Assembly (NCBI RefSeq): GCF_001949145.1
Contig: NW_019091390.1
Span: 671,222-706,450 of the forward strand
Length of the DNA: 35,229 nucleotides
Direction: 5' to 3'
DNA from: Acanthaster planci
Lineage: Eukaryota > Echinodermata > Asteroidea > Valvatida > Acanthasteridae
Shown one piece after another: positions 9,927 through 20,039 of this stretch; positions within the stretch are counted from its first letter, which is position 1; every line of letters starts with the position of its first letter. The position numbers were made by a program, and so were the translations under genes. The notes below the pieces were generated by a model. The model did no database searches. It had not been told where the DNA came from and saw only the letters and a list, made by a program, of their open reading frames with translations.

Positions 9927-12900
9927 ATGTCCGTCAAAACTGTGAGTCTTCAGACCGAAGTGGATCCGCTCCTATTGTCGATCAGATCATACTTAACATT
10001 TTTCAGCTTATTACTTCTCTTAAAAATATTTTTAGTAGATATATAAAAAAAAGGCCGATCGATTGTTTTGCTTAAGATTTGTGGTCGCGTTCCTTGAACG
10101 GAAGTCATGGAAGTAGGCCTAACATGCCTAACACAAAAACCAGCGAGTCTTCAGATCAGAACCAGACTAGAACTTTTATGGCAAATGCAATCACATGAAG
10201 CCAAACCACCGTTCACAACCAAGCACACATGTATAGTCACTATGGGGCTCAACCAACCATAACATCCGGTATATACATTTGGGCTTTATTTTCCTGAAAA
10301 AAATATTCTCCCCGTCCACAATTTTGACCCAGGATTCGAACCCGTACCCACACCCCACAGATCACAAACCATTATGCTGTAACTTCTTGACTACCGCAGT
10401 TCACACAAGTTTCTGGTGTTTTACTGTTGATGGCTCCAACATGAATCTAATATTACAGTGGACATGTGCAATATATACACAACCACGGTGGTTTGGCTTC
10501 ATATGTTTGATTGCATTTACATCTCACACCAGGTGTTTGTACAGTGGTGAACAGATACCATATAGAATGTCTATAATCAAACCAGATTTCAGTTTTCTAG
10601 TGGTAGAATACCTGTACTTCTGGCAGAATATTGTTTGATGTGTAAAAGATCATAAAATTTGGGAATAATAAAATATTGAATGTGCCCAACTTTGCTATCC
10701 CAGAATTTTAGAGGTCTGTCAAGACCTACCACTTCAGCAGTGGGATTACCGGAGCCACCAGAATGCACTGTCAGAGTTAAATCGTAAGTAAGCAATATTT
10801 GCCTGAGGAAGTCTTCACCTCTGGGGTTTATACTCCCAAACAAATCCAGCTATCAGACTATTACATATTTTTTCGTAATTTATTAGTGTCCGTGTTTGAG
10901 TTGAATATTTTGCTCCTATTTTGCTCAAAAAAGCTAAACTGGACGGGCAAATCTGAAAGAGATATTTTTGTTAATGGACCAAAAGTAAAAATGTAGTCAA
11001 TTTTTGGTGACAGGAACTCATCCAAAAGGTACAGCATCATGCAGTTCAACCGAGGAGACAACGTCGATTTGTCCAAGTGGAAACAGGTAAGCAGTTTTTC
11101 CCCTCAACATTTCCTAGTTTTCAAGGATCCAGTCCAGCTTAAATAAACCTTTCAACCGCAGTCAAAGCAAAGAGATCTTATTCAAGGGGAAGCCGTTTGC
11201 TATCTTGTTCCCTGAATCTGTCGTATTCAGTGTAATCTGTTAAACGGGGTGGTATCGCACTATTTTGCATTCCAAACTTCACTTTCAGTTTTTTTTAAAT
11301 GTGGCTTAAAACATTTAGATATAATTTATCACAGATGTTAAATTATTCTGAACCAAAACTGGCATGAGTTTGTGTGAATGTTTATATCGTCAATGTCAAT
11401 TTTACTCTCACTATTCTAAGGGTCCCAAAAAGAAAAATTTTACCTCGCTTTCAATTCAAGATGGCCAACAATTAATGCACTATTGTAGTTGTCTCTTGAG
11501 ACAAGTAAATGTGTTCCTTAGCATTTTTAAACCACAAGGAAGCTTCAATTAGGGAGATTCCAAGAGACCGCACTGCCTAGACAGCATCCCCCACCTGTAG
11601 AGGGTTCAATTTTAAACCAAACAGTTAACGGCCACTTTCCTGACAGGCCAAGATGGAGAGAGAGAACAACCTGAAGGAGTTCAAGATGCTGAACCCGGAT
11701 ATGCCGACGTCGGGGGCGGGCAGCGAGTTTGGCCGGGAGAGGCGGGAGGAGGCCAGGAGGAAGAAGTATGGCATCCAGGCCAAGAAGTACAAGGAGGAGG
11801 ACCAGCCATGGATACTCAAGCAGATCGGGGCGCCGGGGAGGAAGTGAGCGTGAAGCTGCGTTTGAAAGTCATGGCTATGGCTAGCGGTAGCAAGTGTGGC
11901 CTTGGAAGCCGCTGCCCAGCGGCTGAATCTATTTTCCACAGGCAGGCGCATTGGTTGAAGCCACAATCACAACTTTAGGGCACAGCTTTACTTGACTTTA
12001 AAAAAAAAGTGCTTGGTGCGTTCTTTACTGAGCCATGTCATTAGAGTTGCATTTAATACTAGTAGTCTTATGCAAACAAATGACACTTAAGTTTTCAGTG
12101 AACAAGCAAGATGGTCTAGGCCCTTTGTGCAGGGACAGACACATTGAGAATCCGTCGGTACCAAAATGTGTTGAATTCATTTGTGTACAGTTCCACATGA
12201 CGTCGTTATTATTGAACTGTAGTGAACCAACTCAAACGTGCTTGGGCCATTTTTCTCCAGGTACAAGGGCAAGAAGGAAGGCTTGGTCAGTGAGAACTCC
12301 AGTTATTTCATCTTCAAGCAGCAGGCGGACGGATCCTTTGAGGCCCACCCTGTGGATTCCTGGTACAGCTTCACCTCCGTCGCTACGCACAAGACACTCA
12401 ACGCGGAGGAGGCAGAGGAGGAATTTGGAAGGTGGGTTTTGAATATGTCTGTATCATTACTGTCTCAAAAGAATAGACTAGTTGCCGTGCCTTTGTACAT
12501 CTTTTGCCGTTTCCTCGTGTTTGTCCCAAATACTTTGCCTGCAGAGTTAGCCCACGCACAGCAAAACCTTCTGAAGCAACCCTCTGTAAAGTGGGTTTGC
12601 CGCTTTTCCCAAACCCTTCACAGTTCTTAACGCCCGACAAATAGTGTCATACTTAAGCTTGAGTACCTTCCCACAAAGCTATCCCACTTCATTAATGCTT
12701 TGAAGTCTGGTGGGGTTATTAACCGGGCTTTACGTAAGAGCTATTATGAGAATTCTTATTGCGAGGGTTTTGCCATCATCAATACAGTTTATTAGCACAG
12801 TGCCAGTATTGGTGACATGAACAGGAACGTTCAGAAGTCTGCTTTGGTTATTTTGTATCATGGCAGTAAAAAGTTGTAAAAAAGCATCTGAGATTCCTGG

Positions 12901-15900
12901 TTATTTGGTTTTGGGAGTTGTAAGACAGATTTTCCCTTGAAAAAAGTTGTCCCAAAGTGAAACACAGATTTGCTCTGTTTAGGAAAAGCCAAAGAAAAGA
13001 CGACAAAATATGTTTGAATTACTTGATCTGTTCTCACAAACCCACAATTTTCCCATTGGCCTGCAGGACGTCCTCGAGAAAAGTGTAAACCCAACACAAA
13101 AAAATTATATCAAGCCATAAAAAGCTCATGCCTTGTGAGAGAAAGTAGTGCTTTGGAAATGTTTACATGAGTTGTAATTGTAAAGTTTGAAATTTTTTTT
13201 TCTTTTTTTTTTAGACGTGACCGGACATTCAATTACTTCTCATTGATGGTCAAGAAGCGATTGAAAGAAAGTGTAGGGGAGGAGCTAAGCAAGGAAGAGG
13301 AGGAGGAGATGAAAGCCAAGGCCAAGGGCACCAAGAAGACTGCCGACCTGGTAAGGCTGTGTCCTAAATCACTGTCANNNNNNNNNNNNNNNNNNNNNNN
13401 NNNNNNNNNNNNNNNNNNNNNNNNNNNNNNNNNNNNNNNNNNNNNNNNNNNNNNNNNNNNNNNNNNNNNNNNNNNNNNNNNNNNNNNNNNNNNNNNNNNN
13501 NNNNNNNNNNNNNNNNNNNNNNNNNNNNNNNNNNNNNNNNNNNNNNNNNNNNNNNNNNNNNNNNNNNNNNNNNNNNNNNNNNNNNNNNNNNNNNNNNNNN
13601 NNNNNNNNNNNNNNNNNNNNNNNNNNNNNNNNNNNNNNNNNNNNNNNNNNNNNNNNNNNNNNNNNNNNNNNNNNNNNNNNNNNNNNNNNNNNNNNNNNNN
13701 NNNNNNNNNNNNNNNNNNNNNNNNNNNNNNNNNNNNNNNNNNNNNNNNNNNNNNNNNNNNNNNNNNNNNNNNNNNNNNNNNNNNNNNNNNNNNNNNNNNN
13801 NNNNNNNNNNNNNNNNNNNNNNNNNNNNNNNNNNNNNNNNNNNNNTCTGGTCTTGTGTCTGGTCTTGTGTCTGGTCTTGTGCATGGTCCAGTCTCTGGTC
13901 TTGTGTCTGGTCTTGTGATGGTCTCGACTACAACACTGACATCTGTTATTGTTCTTTCGACTTTCTGTGCCTAATTCATTTGTTTTAGGGGCCTAATGTA
14001 AGTAAATGTACTCCCCAATAAGTCACCAGAGCTTCAAAACTAGGTTCCATGTGACATGACTTTAGTTTTAGATGTGAATCACAGCAGTTCTGGTTGCATT
14101 TAAAACATCCATAAATTTACTATCATCAACCTTAAAACTTTATTTTAATGTCGAGGTCATTGTGACTACATTTTCAAAATAAGTGTCGCTATAAAACTTT
14201 ATTATCTTTTACATTAAAGTGAAATTCCTGTTCCTTGTTTCAAAGTATGAATTACTTGCGACGACTCAACTTGAGAGTGTTGTGACTAATGTAAAACTCT
14301 TAATGGTTTGACATTTCCATCACTTGATCAGAGAATCACGGAAGACGATGACTATCAAGACCTGATGACTTCGGAGGAGAGCGATGGGTTCATGAGTGAA
14401 GAGGATGATGAGACAGGTAGCATAACCGCGGATTCAAAGACGGATTGTTGGGAAGACATGCCATATGCTTTGTGGGCACCTGAATGCCAGACAATGGAAT
14501 ATCCTGAATCGATGCAAAGACGGATTGTTGGGAAGACTTGCCATATGCTTTGTGGGCACGTGAATACCATACAATAGAATATCCTGAATCGATGTGGGAC
14601 CAGTTTTTTGTCGAAAATGAAGCAGCTATCTTGACAAAGAGCTCACTAACTTAAGAGTTGGGACTCGGATAAAACGAAGTGTAGACACATCCATACACAT
14701 ACAGGTGTTAGATACACATGTTTACGTTATCCACTGTAGCTAGTGTGGTCATTCCTTTGTTTTCATGTAAAGAGAGTTTGGTGAGATTAATCATTTCCCT
14801 TGCACTGAGTCAAGCTGGATTTTTGGTGAGGGTTTCCTTGACTGTTCCTCTTCCGTTTGCTACAAATAACCTTAACCTGAAAATGCCTTGTAAACTTTTC
14901 TGAGAAAGGGGTAACCCTTTTGGATACCTGGCTTAGCCCACACAAGGTTTGCACAGCCTGCATTATGTGGAAGTCTTTGGTTCATAGGTCCGGCTTGAGG
15001 TATACCTGTATAATGCTGGTATATCTGCACTGTAACATGCACTCCAGTTGACCAAACGTTTTCCTGTCAAAGAGTTTTGTGAAGCTGGTTATGCTTCAAA
15101 TGACAGCCAGTAAACAGACTGAAAGCACAAATTTCTTTACAATTATGAAAAGCAATTACATGTATAACACCTCCTTGTACTTCTCGATGCAGCCAAATCG
15201 AAGGCTAAGAGAAAAGGCCAGCCAAAGTCTAAGAAGGCGAAGAAAAAGAAGCAGGATTCGGACGATGAAGCCGAAGAGGAGAGTGATGAGGGGGACTTTG
15301 AAGGCAGGGAACTAGACTACATCTCGGAAGATTCCAGGTATGGTGTCGTCATGGTTTCTCATGGGGGAGAGATGACATCCTTGACTAACTGAGGTTGCTT
15401 CATGACACCTGAAAGTTTTTCGGGCCACTGAGAAAATTCTAGCCAAAATCACAGATCAAATAGGGAAACGAAGAACGTTTTGAGCTTTTCTGGTGGTAAC
15501 TCAGTACACTCAGCTTGTTTGTAGAGTCTCACAGTTTGATCAGCCGATGTGGATAACTACACCTGTTCTGATTGGTCAATCAGCGACGAGGAGGAGGAGC
15601 AGAAGAAGATTGACATCAAGGGGCTGGACGAGGAGCTGCAGAAGATCGAGGACGAAGAGGAGGAAGAAGAAGAAGAGGAGGAGCAAGAGAAGGAAGGGGG
15701 CGGGGAGGAGACGAAAGACGAGACAGATGGGAAGGACGAATCGGCCAAAAAGGAAGGTGAGGCCGGAGAGAGACACGAGACAGATTTGTGATGTGAAAGT
15801 CTGTCAGTTTAAAACAAACTTATAAGCAATGTGTCTGTACAGGGGGCCCATCTGATTGAGATATGAAGCCCAGAATGTGTTGGCTGTAAAAGCATTTGAA

Positions 15901-18900
15901 CAGCAAGAAGAGGGCGCAGCGAAAATTGCTACATGATGTATATCTCAATGTTAGCACTCGTTATTAGCAAACTGAAAACTGTCAACAGCAGAAGGGGATC
16001 AATTCGAAGGTATTTTCTAGCAAAGCGGTGTTCTACACATCCTCCTCTCAGTTCTTTTTCCTTTCTCTCCCATTTCCTTTCCTGGTTTTCCCTCATTTTA
16101 ATTGTTTTTTCCTTTTGGCGGGGGCCCTCTCATGGCACCCATGCCTCAGTCTTGAAATGCAGAAGTTGATCGTTATCCGAGTTATTTGTCAGTTGCACTG
16201 CGGTGTCGGTCCACGGTACGACTGAACTGTTAATGTCTTAACAGTTCAGTTGTGATGCTTTGCATTTGTTCAACAGTGCTTTATTGATGGCAAAGTTATT
16301 CGTAATTTTCTCGGTGTGACTGTCTTTGTTTCCAAGGTGCCTTCAGCAGTTCCAGTAGCTCCGACTCTGACGACAGTGACATCGACGACACCAAAATTCA
16401 GTCGGCTATGTTGATGCAAGTAAGTTGTCTTTTTTTTCATAATTTAGGACTATCACCCCGTCTCTTTGAGTGACTCTTTTTGTCTCTTTTTGTCTCATTA
16501 TATGTAACAGGTTTGCCCTTACCCTTTTTGTATCCATGGTTCAAATATCTATCCTGGGGGGACCTCTGAATTATGGCCCTGTCGGGTGAAAATGAATAAA
16601 TCGGAAACAAAAGAAGTTCAGTGGTACCCATATGGATGGCTAGATGATAATGATGCCATGTACGCATTGTCTTTTGTTATGCAGTCTTTGATTGAATCAT
16701 GAAGCTCTCTTTTGGATGTTGGCAAACTTGATGTCGTTATATTACCACCATGCGGCTCACTAGTGTTTTGGCTGTCAGACACCCATGATACCACAGAACT
16801 AATCTTGATCCCTCATGGTGAAAGATAAAGCCTTCGTGTTATTGAGGGATTGCATAGACCACTCTACGCTGTCCTGTGCATAATAATGAGATATGTATCA
16901 AATAGCACAGAACCTTATCGATCAAATTTATTATTCATGTTTTGTTTTTCATTATTTAAGCGGGCCAGACATACTCAGTGCAAAATGAAAGGCTTTTCGA
17001 TCAGGGGCCTGTACGTGTTAAGGACCAGTTTGTCTCACAGGGATCTGGATCTCGATCAGTGATCCCATCGCTGGCTCGCTCCATCCATTAGGCGGGTTTT
17101 GGTGTCAGTGATTCAGATCCGGATCACTGATCGCGATACGGATCTGAGTCAAACAAACTGGCTTTAAGTCTGAAAGAACCACAGAAATGAAAAGGGGATG
17201 CCTTTTTGTATAATACATGTTTATAGCATCGAAACTTCAGTTGGACTTTTTACCAGGAAAAAAACAGAAAGTGCTGGTATAAAGTTTAGCTCAGGTTGAT
17301 AATGTCTGGGGAAGACAGTGTTGTAACTGTTGTTATGAGAGGGTCCTTATGAGGCAACATGGTGCCATTATCATCGCTAACTGGTCACCTACCCACAGAG
17401 GAAGCCCAGCAAGAGGCCCGGCACCCCACCCAGCCAGAAGCTCCCCTCGAAAAGCAGCAGCAGGAGCTCCAGCAGACCGGAAACGCCCACGCAGAGTGCC
17501 AACGTTGCCCCGCCCACTACCAGCACGCTGTCTGATGCTGCGAGGAAGCTGCATCAAGAGAGAGGTTAGCAGTCCTGGCCACAGCACGAGCCAGTGTTGT
17601 AGTCGAGTCTGTTCACTTCCAAGTCTGAGTCCTACTGATTGGAGTCCAAATCAAAAAAATTCCAAGTCTGTGTCCACTCTGGGTTGTTGTTTTTATCTTG
17701 CAGGGTACTGTTGTAGCAAGCATACCGTACTATAGCTGAGTAATTTTTCAGTTAACAAGTATATGTACAAGGCAGGTGTATGAAGAAAATTTTGTCAAAA
17801 CCGCCATCCATAGCTGAGTTCTTTAACTGTTTAAACTTGCCATACTTCTTTTCCCACCATGTTTAGTGGTAGCTTGAATTTTTTGCGTTGTTATGGTGGG
17901 GCTGTCGATGATTTGCATCAAGTCGTTTGAGTCATAGGTCTTTGTGAAATGTTTGATTTCTCATTGTGTGTCCTCGTTCAGTATCGGTCAAAAGGCCGCC
18001 GGGTACCAATGAAGGGTCTTCATCAAAGAGACTCAAGATGGAAGGTGACCAGTCAGGGGGCAGGACACCAGGGAAGTAAGTCTGTTTGCTGATCTATTGT
18101 CAGGTGTACACTGAACCGAAGCTACAGAGAGTTTTCCATGGCTTCAGTTTCTTGGTAGAGTTCTGATGAATGTGTGAGTTTTTTGGTCTGTCTTGGAAAA
18201 ATGTAAACCTTCATTCAGTTTGAAGCTGCATCCAGCATGATCTCCGCTCTAACTTGTCCCAAGGCTGCTCTGTAGTTTGGGGATTGTTTGTTGCTATGCA
18301 GTGCAAATGTGTGTCCCAGGACAGATCCAAACCAATTCCGCGGGGGGGGAGCAAAAAATGGAAATAATTTTCCTGTAAATGTTTACGGCCATTGTGAGGG
18401 CGAGATTACATTTTGGGGCTTTGTACAGAGTTTTTGGAAGGAAAAGAAATTAAGTAGATATAAAAATTTGCCTGTCGTTAGTTAAAAAGAAAAAACTTCC
18501 CCTTATCTGGGGAAAGAGGTCCACGGCATGCCAGTTCCTCCCCTCCACATCTACCCTTGTTTATGCCCCATTATCTCTGTTTAGTACCTGAGGAACAGAG
18601 ACATGGTTGCATTGCAAGATTTCCACTTCACCGTGATAGCTCTTTTGATGAGGCACAGCGACTGTACTGCAAAGATCACTGGTCCAAATCCAGCCCCTGC
18701 CATTCTTTGTGCATTTTTACAAATGCTTTGAACCATAGGAACTATATTCCTGTCTTTTTTTAAATATTTTTTTGTCTGTCGTGATGTAGGGAGGCCATGG
18801 GTCTGACAGAAGACATTGTCAGACGTTACTTGCTTAGGAAGCCCATGACGACCAAAGATTTGCTCTACAAGCTGAAGTCCAAGAAGATCGGACTTAAGTC

Positions 18901-18997
18901 GGATGTCATAGTCAAGCGGCTGACTGAAATCCTGAGAAAACTGGACCCCAAACAGACCAAGATCAAAGACAAAACCTACTGGTTTTTGAAGGAATAG
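9927..18997 (+). CDS. GTF2F1: general transcription factor IIF subunit 1 (TFIIF alpha, RAP74), 13 coding exons
   Basis: Coding exons are 9927-9941 (inferred), 10704-10783, 11014-11086, 11647-11843, 12261-12431, 13215-13350, 14332-14416, 15193-15337, 15584-15756, 16337-16419, 17399-17564, 17982-18075 and 18790-18997 (TAG at 18995). All have GT-AG borders and agreeing phases, totalling 1626 bases or 541 residues (human about 517). TFIIF binds RNA polymerase II, helps it join the promoter complex and aids elongation. The N-terminal dimerisation barrel spans roughly residues 25-190, with SGAGSEFGRERREEARRKKY, EDQPWILK and AEEAEEEFGRR as family landmarks. The middle (about 200-440) is an acidic, lysine- and serine-rich linker with SDEGDFEGRELDYIS. 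The C-terminal winged helix (about 476-541; LTEDIVRRYLLRKPMTTKDL) is the FCP1-binding domain in the family. The five-residue first exon is the least certain part; everything from 10741 on is secure. Confidence 0.95.
10320..10405 (-). mobile_element. tRNA-derived SINE head
   Basis: On the minus strand GGGTTCGAATCC is a perfect B box and GCGGTAGTCAAGAAGTTA upstream resembles a D-arm with A box, at about tRNA spacing. It lies in intron 1 of the GTF2F1 model, in the opposite orientation to the gene. Confidence 0.55.
13378..13845. other. assembly gap (468 N) in a GTF2F1 intron
   Basis: The gap lies between exon 6 (ends 13350) and exon 7 (starts 14332). Exon 6 ends in KKTADL and exon 7 begins RITEDD in the same phase, matching the continuous KASELRIHDLEDD of the family, so no coding exon seems lost. 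The gap ends inside a 12-base tandem repeat, the likely cause of the break. Confidence 0.95.
13846..13945. repeat. 12-bp minisatellite at gap edge, dispersed family copy 2
   Basis: Several units of TCTGGTCTTGTG follow each other directly after the N run, with one variant block (CATGGTCCAGTC). The array ends in ATGGTCTCGACTACAACACTG, shared with the repeats near 7081 and 17585. The true array probably extends into the gap. Confidence 0.75.
14435..14594. repeat. two-copy tandem duplication, 80-bp unit
   Basis: CAAAGACGGATTGTTGGGAA starts at 14435 and again at 14515, and both units end CCTGAATCGATG. The copies differ at only about five positions over 80 bases. The array starts 18 bases after the donor of GTF2F1 exon 7 and is intronic. 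Confidence 0.9.
16221..16250. repeat. perfect 13-bp inverted repeat with 4-base loop
   Basis: ACTGAACTGTTAA, loop TGTC, then TTAACAGTTCAGT, an exact complement. It lies in a GTF2F1 intron about 85 bases before exon 10. Possible origins are a short foldback or a transposon remnant. Confidence 0.8.
17022..17163. mobile_element. short inverted-repeat element, family A, copy 2
   Basis: The left arm (CCAGTTTGTCTCACAGGGAT then CTGGATCTCGATCAGTGATC) faces an inward-read right arm (CCAGTTTGTTTGACTCAGAT then CCGTATCGCGATCAGTGATC) over about 45 bases. The centre GGCTCGCTCCATCCATTAGG matches the element at 1910-2055 in reverse. TTAA directly flanks both sides (17018-17021 and 17164-17167), which may be a TTAA target duplication of piggyBac type, though a four-base AT match is weak evidence. 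Confidence 0.65.
17585..17680. repeat. dispersed minisatellite-like repeat, copy 3
   Basis: CCAGTGTTGTAGTCGAGTC is the reverse complement of the ACTACAACACTG edge of the repeats near 7245 and 13945. It is followed by loosely repeated CCAAGTCTGAGTCC-like words. It starts 21 bases after exon 11 of GTF2F1. Confidence 0.5.
18620..18705 (+). mobile_element. tRNA-derived SINE head
   Basis: TAGCTCTTTTGATG resembles an A box and TGGTCCAAATCC a B box, separated as in a tRNA. It lies in the last intron of GTF2F1, in the same orientation as the gene, ending about 85 bases before the final exon. Confidence 0.5.
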
Positions 18998-19207
18998 CAT
19001 GATTACTTTTTTTTAAATGTTGGTCATTGCTCTTTGGAAAAATTGCTAGACAGCTTATGTTACCCTTTGTGATGTCCAGGGGTTTGAGGACTTCAACAGT
19101 GACGAGTTGTAAATAGATTGGGATTTTTATAAAATGTTTTTCACGAAATCTAGGGTTTTTCTGAGGAAGGTCAAGTGGTTTCCTGAGTGCTGTCTCAGTA
19201 CCTAACC

Positions 19208-19213
19208 AATAAA
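19208..19213 (+). terminator. polyadenylation signal of GTF2F1
   Basis: AATAAA lies 211 bases after the GTF2F1 stop codon and is the first such hexamer downstream. Another AATAAA occurs near 19722 and could serve a longer form. Confidence 0.65.
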
Positions 19214-20033
19214 GAGTCTTAAGGTTTCGTTTAAATTTTTTTACTGGAAAGAGCACGTGCCTATGGGAGCCACTGGCTAGGGGCTGTGGCTACTTCCTAT
19301 AGACGTGTGTATTACTGCCAGCCGCAGCCACCTAATTCAGTCTGAAACGGCTAGCACGTCAGTGTCTTTATGACCTCCGACAATGGTCAACTCATGTAAA
19401 TGTTCACACAAATAGTCATTGCCATCCTCATGAATGTGTATTTCAGAGTTGTTCCAATCAGAATGTAAGGGAAGCAGAAGCCTGTTAGGTATTCCAACTG
19501 CACATGCCTAAAATGAGGGATGTCAGAGGTCATTCAATACAGCAACAAGTGCGCTTGACATCTGTCCTATCAGCATGGCCACACACACTGACTTGGACGT
19601 ATGCTTTGTTCTGGAATGACCTTACTTTCTAAGATACAGCAACTGGCTCTTTGGCAATGTACGTCTGAAGGTTGTCTGTCTTGAGGTTCAACATTCCAAG
19701 CGTGCTTTTGGATTTTGCTTAAATAAAAGTTCTTTTCATTTGATTCATCCATGTAATGACAGCTGTTTTTGGATCAGTGTGTGCATGCGTATTTTACTCT
19801 TTTGTGATTAATTATGTTAGAGTTACTGATTGGTTATTTGAAATTCGTGTTTAGCATTGAGTGCCCCCCCCCAGTTCCCAGGTCTTCCAGCTCTGACAGC
19901 CAAGGTTCAATCACCACCCGGTCCTCTGTGTCATTGGGTTTAAAAAGCCTCTAGGATTTAAAACCCTGAAAACAGCACACTGGACAATCTAGACACCACA
20001 TACACGTAATATTCTCATTACCAGTAGCACATT
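19214..20033. other. intergenic stretch between facing 3' ends
   Basis: It lies between the probable GTF2F1 polyadenylation signal and the most distal candidate GIPC signal. No coding exon or RNA gene was recognised. It contains a C9 run at 19864-19872. Confidence 0.45.
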
Positions 20034-20039
20034 TTTATT
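20034..20039 (-). terminator. candidate distal polyadenylation signal of GIPC gene
   Basis: AATAAA on the minus strand; a second copy lies at 20385-20390. Either would give the GIPC transcript a 3' UTR of over 4 kb. Nearer variant signals could be used instead. Confidence 0.35.

Noticed and set aside
13243-13974. 243-codon plus-strand frame across the gap
   Set aside because: It is made of exon 6 of GTF2F1, N bases and minisatellite sequence.
15549-15791. Glu-rich open frame of 80 codons
   Set aside because: It is exon 9 of GTF2F1 (15584-15756) read through its flanking intron, not a separate gene.
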